Source of the DNA: Isoetes taiwanensis
Lineage: Eukaryota > Streptophyta > Lycopodiopsida > Isoetales > Isoetaceae
DNA length: 64,000 bases
Direction of reading: 5' to 3'
Assembly: GCA_021234155.1 (NCBI GenBank)
Contig: JAJEKV010000049.1
Coordinates: forward strand, 9,112,206-9,176,205
The stretch's first letter is position 1, and each line of letters opens with the position of its first letter. A program made the translations under genes and the position numbers. Shown piece by piece: positions 54,213 through 64,000 of this stretch. A model generated the notes under the pieces. The model had not been told where the DNA came from. It made no database searches and saw only the letters and a program-made list of their open reading frames with translations.

Positions 54213-57200
54213 TTCTCCCCCTTAGGACAATGTCAGTTCCTCAAGATTAAGGCTAAGGTGACGAACCTACCTTATGCCCGCAAAACAACAACATGTCATA
54301 ACCTTTAGTTTTACTTTAGCAATCAAGTTTTATTAGTAAAAGTCAAAATTTAGGCTATATTTGTACTTATACAAAATTATATAGCCTTAACAATCAAGTA
54401 TTTCCTACTTATAATACAAAATACTATTATAAGTGTTATTAGGGTTCATAATCTAAATTATGGCTCCCTATCTTCTCGTAATGCGCCCCGTTGAAGTCCC
54501 CTTCTACTTGCCTGCAAAAGGAGCACATTCGTTAGTTTAGTTAATAATTTGTGGTTTTAGGGGACCACCCCCTTACCTCCTTGAGCGAACTACTGGCTCA
54601 AGGTTGTCCTACTACCTTGCACAAGATCATGGCCCTTTCGGATTTGAGCTTAAGGATCATTTAAGATGCTCCCATCATAAGCCCATGATCGAGTGCTACC
54701 TGCATCTATCGCCCGGATAGTACACCCCAGTGCATCATGCCCCGAGGGTTTTCAAGCTAGGGAACGCCTCACGATCCCATCATCGCCAAGATGATCACTT
54801 TAACCTTCACCATGACCCTCCTACGCCGGTGTCGGCCCCGCATCGTTGGCATAGAGAGCATCCCGATCGATGTCCCATCATCGCCCACCATGCCTCATTC
54901 CTCACTCACATGACCCTAATGGTCATGCGCACCTCTTTGGTGCGTGGGCCTAGAGAATGCCCTAAAGGCGATCCCATCATCGCCCACACGATCCAAGGTT
55001 CTCGCACATGCACCCTACTAACTAGAATGCATGCGCCAGGCTCCAAGGCTAACTAACAACATACTAGCTAACCACCCGGGTAAGTCGGGTCCACCAAGTC
55101 GGAGAGAGACGACTCGCCCATCAAACTCCTTCTTCATAAACTCTGGGTATTGCTTCTCCAAATCTTGCTTCAATACCCATGTCACGTCTTCCACGGGCAA
55201 GTGCTTCCACTTGACCAAATATTGGAGGAATTGGGACCACCTAGTCCTCTTGAATGACTTATCAAGAAGCAATTCGTGCACAATTTTAACTTCATCCTCC
55301 GGCCATTTCCAACAAAGTTGGAGTATCCAAACCCTCCTCGTGGTTAGGATCGTGCCTTTTAATAAACTCACATGGAAGACCTTAAGGTGGGTCAAGAGAT
55401 CCAACTTGCGTGCTTGAGAGCCCACTCTTCTCCAAGATCTTGAACGGACCGCCCACCTAGGGCGAAGCCCCTACAATTGTCGATGCGAAGCTTCCCTTGC
55501 TTAACCTTTTACTTTAGCCAACTTTATCTCCACAACAAAACAACTCTCGAGGAGTTTTATGTCTATCTCTAGACTCTTCAAATATGCCCATGTCATGAAG
55601 ATACTCTCACACTTCTACCAAAAGCTATCGATATATGTTGTCGTTGTTGAGAAACTTCCACCTTGGGCACTAAATTATGCCACATAACTATGGTCACACA
55701 TTGATAACTCAGAATCGATCATGGGGAAGACATCTTCGATGACTCTTGCTTTATATTATTGCACGTAATTGACCAGGTGGATGTACTTTCTACCCATTTG
55801 GATTACTTGTTCCAATCATAGCTTCTCAACGTGCTTTCCAAAATTGTGTTGGTGCGGTCCTTTGCCGATTGATCTTAATTGATAAGCAAAAACTCATCAA
55901 CAAGTTGGTGCAGCTTCGTGTTGAAGAAGTCTTGCTAAACGCCGCCAAAAGAACTTCGGATCTCAAGGTGATGATCGACCTGTGCATTCCATGCGCCTAA
56001 AAGAACTCTTATGTAAACCACACGGCTAGATCCAAAGGCGGTGTCTATGGTGTGGCATGGCAAGTATGTGCCCTTTTGATAAGCTATATACCACAACTAT
56101 CAAGGCTTTGAAGCTTTTGTTGTCCTTGAAGGCCAACTATAAAGCCCATCTTTGATGACTTCCCACTTGGTGTCCGGCACCGCCTAAGGTTCCAAAACTC
56201 CCCGAATCCCGGGTTGTTCCGCCCTTGTCCGGCCGGCTCCACCGACATTCTTGGATATATCCGACATTCTACTTCTTCATACCGGCGGACGTAGCTACTT
56301 CTAATCTTGAAGTAGGCCTTTATAAATTTTGCATGGCTGGAAATAGGGCTATTATGCGTGTCATGGAAGATTGTTCTTACTTCTTATACTTTGGGTAGGC
56401 ATAATTGTTCTTTGCTATTAGAGATTGCCTTCCTTTTTAAACTATTTGAAGGTTTATATTTCTTAATCCGTCCTTGCACTCTTGCAACGACTAGCCCATT
56501 ATGTGCTTGAAGTCCATGTTGGGGAAGATGGCTTCTTCTATCTTCTTGCCGACTTCGCTTGCCGAAGTGGAGATGGCATTGCAAATTGATGCTTCAAAGG
56601 CTTGCCAATGAGTGGCGGCGTCTTAGCATCTCCATGGCTTCCCTCAATTGGGCTACATGCTCTTCCATTAATTTGCTGTAGATCACGATGTTGTTGAAGA
56701 GATATTGATGAAGAAATCATCCAAGGAATCTTCGAAGATGTCGTCCTCGAATTCATATAAATTGGTGGAGCATTCCATAGACTCAAGGGCATCACTGTGA
56801 AATGATAGTGCCCATACCAAGTTCTGAAGGAGTCTTATAATTATTTTCCCCCTTCATCCTTATTTGCTGATTGCCCGAAGCTTAAGTTCGATTTTGTAGA
56901 AGAATCCCGCTTCTTGGGGCTGATCCATTATGTCGATTTACTTGCCGAGCTTCCCATGGTTGATATACATCTTTGGAATTCCACCTTGGTCGAAAGGATC
57001 CCCAAGTCGGTCAACTCTTACAACTGTTCCTTGTGTTCCTTGAGCTCTGCTAGCTTGGAAGTGCACATTCTATAAAGAGCCTTGCTAATCCGGGTAAGAG
57101 TGATTTTAGACTCTACGCCTCTATAGAGCACAAGCTCTCAAATTTCATCGTGGGATATATCATGGGACTTCATAATTAACTTAGAAATTGGCCAAGGCAA

Positions 57201-58880
57201 CCTGCTTCGTAGCATGTTCCTTCTTACTCTTGTAGTCTGGGTTGACAACTTGTAGCTTATGTACGACCTCATTCCTCATGATGTACTTAAGTAATTGCTT
57301 TACCGACATCGCGCTGTACCCATTGGAATTACTTAACTTAAATTATAAGGTACTTGCCCTTTGTCTTTGGGATAAGTATCTCTTGCTTATGATAATAAAT
57401 TATTGCCTTAGCCGGCTTTTAATATTGCATGTCTATTCCGAGGTCATGGCTGCCAATGTACATAAGTTGGTGCCGATGCTTTACTTAGCTATGCTTGAGG
57501 TTGATGTCGACTTGACTCTTGTTCCGTTGGTGCTGCTAATTACTTTCGACCTTGCCTTAATTCATCGCCTAGATTTAGACTTAAGAGTCTTGCTCTTAAA
57601 GATGTCCGTCATCTAGAGGTGCAAAATTACAAGTTAAAGAACTACTTACATAAATCCTATGGCCACAAATTTAGCTCCATGACATTACTTTTGGGCACAC
57701 ATAGAAACTATATGGTTAGATAATTATTCTTGTTTCAGATCTAATCTATAGTCTAGGATCTCCTTTCACTTATTGCCCTCTGAAATAGTCCCACCTTTGA
57801 GTTGATGCTATCTAAGAAGTTGGCCGGACTTATTAGATTGCTTCCTCTACTTAGTCGGATTATTCCTTATGCCGCTGAAGTACTTCTCGCTATATACATA
57901 GTCGACGCCATCCTATTATTGAATCCTTCTTAGCGAGGTGATCAAGTTCATTTAAGAGGTTCCAATATGTTGGATATCTCGCCAACAACAGCACAATTAT
58001 TGTACCGTATATTTTCTTTTCCAATACTTTGAAGCTTTTGTCTATTCTTGGGTCCATCTTCTAAAGGAAAAGACAAAAAATCTACCTGGAATTTCGTCTC
58101 AACCCATCATGGCTGTTAATACCCATAATTCTAAGAAACCCAACTATCTCGATAGGTCCCTAGCTTGCTCAAAGTCGTGTAGTCATTAGTCGCTGGAGTA
58201 GCAAGGCGATGGTCCATAATTTGTTGAAAAAGAACTGTATCCTTGAGTTGTCAGATGGTCCCTCGCGTCTCTGCTTTTATTGAACATATTCCTCACCGTC
58301 CTTAATGTTGATGCCGACTACCTTCATTAACATTATCCTCTTAGTGGACTTGTTGATGTAGATAACATAACGCTTTCTGGCACGCATCCCAAGAGCTTGA
58401 AGATAATGTTCTTCACATTCTAGAATCTTCATGTCGCTTTCATCCGCCCGGAGGTTACGTAGTAGATTCCGAGATGATTCTTCCAACTCTAGAATTGCTA
58501 TTGTTGTGTTTGACCCTGTCGGCTCTATTCTTCGCCTTGGCCGGGTTGCATGTTGTTGTTATAAGGCCGATGACAATGTTGAGTGCTTTACCACTTAATC
58601 GGGTAACTTCTCTTTGTCGAGAGGGAGCTATGTGCATCCATCTCATAGGGACTAATCTTGATCGATCAATTAATAATGCTGGGTATTTTGTCCCCATGAT
58701 GCCCTCTTCTTACGAGGTTTGACCTCCAACTTAAGGTAGAAGTATCGCTTGATCTTGATATGGTGTTGCCGAGGTTGATGCAACGCCTCAAGTATCGGGC
58801 TGATGAGGAAGGAATTTGTTAGCCTCGCCATATGCCTACTCCCCGAGAGCCCAATTGCTGGCTTGTAATACCTCCTTAGT
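54213..58880 (-). mobile_element. Internal remnant of a Ty3/gypsy element
   Basis: The chromodomain end of integrase (55018-55425) sits on the minus strand upstream of the LTR, correct for a chromovirus-type element. Further right the minus strand shows only broken coding-like pieces (for example PPLIGKPLKHQFAM near 56600 and LECEEHYLQALGMRARKRY near 58400) full of stops; protease, RT and RNase H were not found, so much of pol is deleted or unrecognisable. No 5' LTR was seen near 58880. The right boundary is set only by the ABC transporter pseudogene that follows. Confidence 0.55.
55018..55425 (-). pseudogene. Gypsy integrase C-terminus with chromodomain
   Basis: The frame reads MGSQARKLDLLTHLKVFHVS followed by LLKG, the usual end of gypsy integrase, then a chromodomain-like QYLVKWKHLPVEDVTW, VLKQDLEKQYPEF. 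Integrases of plant chromoviruses carry this module for targeting chromatin. Distance to the LTR is about 800 bp. Confidence 0.85.
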
Positions 58881-58929
58881 CGGGCATGTTTGTCGGAAGT
58901 TCAACTGACACTACTATATTCTATATCTT

Positions 58930-61075
58930 ATAGTTGCCCTTCAGCAATACGTGTAACTGAACGAAGTACACCGATACGTATTGCTCTTTCCCAAAAGCAA
59001 GAAACATTTGCTCGAGTGTCAGGCTACTGCGAGCAGAATGATGTTCATCTCCCCAGCTCACTGTTTATGAGTCTTTGGTATTTTCTGGCCTGGCTTGACT
59101 CCCAGAAGAGATTGAAATATGATAGGAAGATGCCGGTATTATAGTCTTATATGTGGATTCGACATTATGTCTCAGCCAAGATCTGATATAGAAACGCCTT
59201 TTGTAATGCAGCAATTTTGTAACGGAAGTAGAGCTCGTGGAACTTGATAGTCTCAGGGATGGAATTATAGATCCCAGACTAGATGAATTGATGAGTTGCA
59301 AATCCATCTATTATATTTATGGATGAACTAACATCTGGCTTCTAGGATGCCAGGAGTCAAGAGTACAGTCACAGTATTTAAATGACAGTTGATGCTGGTA
59401 GGATAGCGTTGTTTGCACAATCCATCAGCCCAGCATTGACATATTTGAATCTTCTGATGAGGCAAGAAATTGTTTACCTGGCCAAAGGGTATTTAAGATG
59501 GCGGACTCTAATTTCTTGTCTGTTTTTGCTTATTACTGCAGCTGCCTTTGCTAAAACGGGAGGGCAACATCTATAGTGGCCAGCTTGGCCGGCACTCATA
59601 AGCTTATTGAGTATTTTGAGGAGCTTCTTCCAAATTATAGGATAATAAAAATATTCTAAATCACTATATACCAGCAGGGCCATTCCCCGTGTTCCAAAGA
59701 TAGGAGAGGGAATTAACCAATATGATGCTTGATGTTACCTCAGAGTTCTGAACAAAGTTGGAATCGATTTTTCAGATATATACAAGGAGTCACCTCAGTA
59801 TAGGTAAGTAGTCATTAAATCTGATCATCAGTACAGCTCATATGTGATGCTTTGCTGAAATAGGCATTCATGACACTTTGAATGATTGTATATAATACCC
59901 GATACATTGAAGGTCTGCTAAACAACAGAAGGACCTAGGGATCCCAAATCAGGATCAAAAGATATATATTTTCCAACAAGATATGCACTCTCTATTTAAT
60001 TTCAACAATTCCAGGTATGCTTATGGAAATAGTATTGACATACTGGCTAGTCCAAAACATAACGGTGTCCTGCTTTCTTTTCACTTTATTTTCTGCTTTC
60101 CTATTTGGCTCCATATTCTGGAACGTTGGGAAAACAAGGTAAGAATGTAATCTAGAAGGTTAGCCCACCAAATCCATAAAGCCTCATGATGCTTAGACTT
60201 ATTGCATAAGCAGATTCACACAACAAGATCTTTCAACGCCAGCAGGAGCTGCTTATGCATCTGCTAATGTTTCTGAATTACTAACTCGTGCCAGTGTCCA
60301 GCCATAGTTGTGTCTACAGAACTAGCAGTCTTTACAGGGGAAAGAGCAGCAGGAATGTATGCCGCGCTGTCTTCATGGCTTTCAGCACAGGTATATTAAA
60401 ATGAAGTGTTTCATTCAAATGTGGCTCCGCCAGTGGTTTCAAGAGGTCTATATGGAAGTTATGTCATTCAATAAGCTTGTTGTTTGCAGGTAGTTGGCTG
60501 AGGTGCCACATATTTTACACAGACAACTCTGCATATGCCCCCATCACATATTCAATGATCAGCTTTGAATGGAAAGCAGAAAGTTCTTTGGTATTGCTTT
60601 ACAATGCTCTTCATTTTCATGTACTCACATATTATGGAATGGGATGCAGTAGTGTCGCTGATTAATTAGCTCATAACGTGGTTGCCATCGGCATCCCTGC
60701 TCTATGCATTATTCAACCTCTTTGCCGGGTTTATCATACCCAGACCCGTAAGACATGGATATTTTGATTATACAACAGGTAGGTCCTATAACTGTATTCA
60801 TCTATGTGCAGAGAATTCCAAAATGAGGATATGGTACTACTGATCTGCCCAGTAGCATGGACGATATATGATTTAATAGTTTCTCAGTATGGTGACGTCA
60901 CAGATCTTCTTCAAATACTAGGGGCACAAAGCATACCCATAAAAAGATTTTGTGAGAAGTTTCTTTTGGATATGATCGTGCTTTTCTCGGAGTGGTTGCT
61001 GCTGTACTGGCTGGTTCACCTTTATTCTTCTCCTTCATCTTATAATCTGTATCATGTTTGAACTTTCAGCAGAGA
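58930..61075 (+). pseudogene. ABCG/PDR-type ABC transporter, C-terminal half, intron-containing pseudogene
   Basis: Blocks appear in the order of the second half of a plant PDR full-size transporter (plasma-membrane export pump): KQETFARVSGYCEQNDVH of NBD2 (59005-59065), GQLGRHSHKLIEYFEELLP (59565-59630, one-base slip), MLDVTSEF and IDFSDIYKESPQYR (59720-59810), LVQNITVSCFLFTLFSAFLF and GSIFWNVGK (60030-60140, flanked by splice sites), SVQP..STELAVFTGERAAGMYAAL (60290-60390), APITYSMISFEWKAEKFF (60530-60590), SLLYALFNLFAGFI (60690), WTIYDLIVSQYGDVT (60860) and a last exon with GVVAAVLAGSPLFFSF (60985-61040). Most exon/intron borders survive, but frameshifts and stops occur in nearly every exon. 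NBD1, Walker A of NBD2 and the first membrane domain are missing, so it is an unprocessed, 5'-truncated pseudogene. Confidence 0.9.
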
Positions 61076-64000
61076 TGAACAACTGTACCTTTGTATGAAC
61101 TTCTATTGGTCATTGTATCTCTAAAAGCTTCGTCCTTCGAAAAAATTGTACTTCCAAAGGCATTATATGTATTATATGATGTAACTGACATATGGCTATT
61201 TTTGTAGTTTGTATTAGTCGTTAGCGCCTGTGAAAGAGATGCCTAGGTAGGGGATGGATGAAAAAACGTCCCTCGCCCAATTGAAAAAATAAAATAAATT
61301 AGATCACCAACACCGTAAATATTGGACGGGCATGTTTAAGCCAGGCCTAAACCGCAAAAATTCCACAAGTCATATCAAATACCATGGATATACTCCGTGG
61401 TTTAAATACGATTTATGTTCACTATATACAGTGCTTGCCTCATTTATTAATCCCTCACTAAAAAAACAAAAAGAAAAAGCTACAAAGAATCTTATAAAGA
61501 TTGCTAAATGTCTTAAAAAAAAAAAAAAAGAAGCTATCAGGAAGAATCTTACATGATTGCTAAATGTCTTAAAACATAGAGAATACAATAGTATTTTTAG
61601 AGGCCACGTCAGAGAATGAAGAATCATTTTAGAGGGCAATAGTATCATATCCATCGACATCCTGACAATTTGTTACAAAAACAACATATAATTGCTTAAC
61701 CTAGGCCCTTGATAAAGGAAATATACCATGTGATTCCTCTCTCGCAATAGCTAATGTCATCTAAACTAAAAATCAAGATGGGATCAAACCCATTTTCCAC
61801 GCCACCATAAGATTTGCAACCATTGTCCACCAAGTGAATGATATGTCAACATCGAGAGCCAACCACCATTGTCCACCAAGTCAATGAGATATGTCAACAT
61901 CGAGGAGCCCGACACTGGGTGTCCGCAATAATCGCAACCAATGGGCTACCAAAATCATATCAATCCTGTATGTAGTTGGAATGATTTAGACTCACGGCCG
62001 TGGAAGAATACTAATCCAACGAATCTTCCCGCCAATTGCAGCAGTAATGCATGTGGATCGCGGAAGAAACCCCGATCGAGAAACCAAAGGCTATGTGTTG
62101 AAAAAAAAATAGAATACAACGTAGGAAATCTTCGCTGAAAAGCATAGGTTATGTCGCCCATTCATCCACAAACGAACACAATGTGGCCCTTTGAGTTGAG
62201 TTGATGCTCTCATTGGTCAAAAACACTTCAGATGTTTGTCAATATGTAGGGACTCTAAACTCAGTTACAATGGTTAGTGTTGGAGCAAATAAATATATTA
62301 TCTAAACACGTATAAAGAATATTATGAAGCATATTATCATAAACAAGCATTTTGTGTGTTCCTAGAATGCAAGTTCCGTACCAATGTATTCAAGCGAAGA
62401 GTGTCAACTATTATGATCAATCAAATTCAAAACCACTCAGATTGATGCCATCATATGGCTAGAGCTAAGAGGAACTTGGTGCTTGTATGATAGTGTAAAA
62501 TCAAATCAAATGGATTGGGGCTAATGCATGGTTACAGCCAAGAGCGAAAAAGTTGTTACCATTAAAAAGTAGTCGTCTTTTGAAAATTGTTGTGTTAAAC
62601 TTTCCGCTTTAAAATGAATGGTAATGCTAGTATCATGCAACCAAAGAGTGCTAGTCTAGATCAGGTCTGCTTTTTAGCAAGCAAAATGCCAGCTTTTTCA
62701 TCTTCTTATTTTAGCACTTCCTATTTTGAAACTCCACTTTATGGACAAAGCTATTACTCTATATCGGGGAATCGACTTGGTTTCTAGCTGGACAACCTCG
62801 TTACTAGATCTTTTGTATTTCCGTAAAGTTTTCCCTCTAAGTAGTCGTGTGACAGTTTTTGGGACAACTTTATCTATTTATATTGACCAAAACAACACAT
62901 TAGTCAACCTCATATTGTTCTAGGACATCTAACAAATGCAACTATTCTGGTAAAACTTTGGTTCAAGTTTGAGGGTTCAGTCAACACTCATTAGTCATTT
63001 TGAGAATATTCTAGCACACCTAACGAAAATCAAGTACTTTAAAACTTTCTGCTTTTTGGGCGCAAAGTACTTATTCATGCTAGTTGACTAGTCCACACTC
63101 AAGGTATCGCCCTTGGTAGTGTTTATTCATGTTAGTTGATCACAAAAGTTACTATTGTTAAACCTTCTATTTTAAGTTTGAGATGTTTATGGATTCTAGT
63201 TCAAGAATATTTCTTATTTTAGTTTGACATGCTAATGAACTCCCTAGCACTAGAGTTGTCTCGAGGGACCCTGCTTGGTTTCATCAACCCGCATGGATCC
63301 CTCAATTCCTTCTATTAGGGACTCATTCTTCATGATACTTAATATTTAGATTTTAAATATGAATACCGAATTGTAAGATTAACTCCGGGTTATACTACTC
63401 ATATTCAATAGCAAATGAAATTCTTCATAAGTTTAGAAACAACAATCGCACCTTTGAACACACCAACTGGCGGTTTCAATGATATGTGATATGATCTCAT
63501 GATACTCAATATGGAATACAAATTTCAAAATAACATTAATTTTCTATGAATGTAGCCTACAAATGCTACGACCTTTCAAATTTCATGTGATTTTATAAAA
63601 ATTTGATGAATAAATGAGCAAATCAAAATTTTAGTCCTCGAGAGATACAATTAGGGTCCCTAAAGAATTTTTGAAAATGTATATCCAGAAACCAATTCAC
63701 ATCTATGTATATCTAAAATAAAATAAGAATGTGAAGATACTATTATTTTCATTGAAGAGATACCAAGTACTACTCATCTTGCTAAATGCATTTCATTTTT
63801 TCAAAAAGTAGAGTAGTACTATGAATCTTCAAAATTTTAACCCTGGGAAACCCAATCAATAAGTACTCTGAACTTCAAATTAGAGTTATTTCTCAAAAAT
63901 TCCACCATAGATTTTGCTAATTCTTCTCAGATAGATTTCTCATATCATGATTTACAAGATGAATGAATTAGAATTCAGCATGTAACTGAAATCCAAAGTG
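61076..64000. other. Non-coding stretch, nothing recognised
   Basis: AT-rich. A 46-bp partial duplication (CATTGTCCACCAAGT at 61821 and 61867) and A-runs near 61515 are the only structures. ORFs are short and unsupported. Confidence 0.6.

Noticed and set aside
57242-57616. Leu-rich plus-strand ORF as a membrane protein
   Set aside because: Lies in the gypsy remnant, opposite to the element's coding strand, with composition expected from antisense of AT-rich coding DNA.
61332-61660. Overlapping Lys-rich and Phe-rich ORFs on the two strands
   Set aside because: They arise from A-runs (for example at 61515) read in either direction.

Overview
The window is nuclear DNA of a land plant. It is AT-rich, dominated by transposable elements, and holds plant-type genes in decay: an LRR-malectin receptor kinase, a PDR-type ABCG transporter and a GH32 invertase. 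Both Ty1/copia and Ty3/gypsy LTR elements, a LINE, tRNA-derived SINEs, a PIF/Harbinger transposase and several short inverted-repeat elements are present. Species is not readable from the sequence; a large repeat-rich genome such as a fern or gymnosperm is my guess only. I see no prokaryotic or organellar region and no gene that looks fully intact.

Layout. 1-10 kb: non-coding DNA with a possible terminal exon at the left edge, weak exon-like islands (3.1-5.6 kb), small tandem repeats and an unrecognised minus-strand gene or gene remnant (7.9-9.2 kb). 10.1-14.0 kb: a 5'-truncated copia element on the minus strand. 14.0-14.5 kb: an acidic ORF of unknown origin. 15.4-20.9 kb: a minus-strand LRR-malectin receptor kinase pseudogene, broken by a 2.35-kb TIR element in its signal-peptide codons, by a GC-rich hairpin insertion in the LRRs and by a one-base frameshift in front of the malectin domain. 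A second copy at 51.3-52.3 kb (plus strand) lacks both insertions and so supplies the empty sites. 22.5 kb: a 5' fragment of a GH32 invertase with a TATA box.

25.5-34.9 kb: nested tandem duplications, namely two nearly identical 3.09-kb units, each carrying an FCP1/SCP-like phosphatase fragment, then three copies of a roughly 1-kb unit. 35.7-36.9 kb: a decayed Harbinger transposase. 37.8-43.3 kb: a nearly complete copia element with two LTRs, PBS and PPT, whose 5' LTR carries a 271-bp MITE. 43.9-47.3 kb: a three-LTR retroelement, with identical-length 158-bp outer LTRs, an ATGCT target duplication and a 2.6-kb LTR-like block inside.

47.8-48.7 kb: tandem units of 394 bp that contain a tRNA-derived SINE. 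48.7-51.0 kb: a LINE remnant ending in an ATTCT microsatellite. 52.6-58.9 kb: the LTR, chromodomain and decayed interior of a gypsy element. 58.9-61.1 kb: an intron-containing ABCG/PDR pseudogene. The last 3 kb hold nothing recognisable.

The genes do not form a pathway. The value of the window lies in dated, nested insertion events and in the unusual small elements that caused them.
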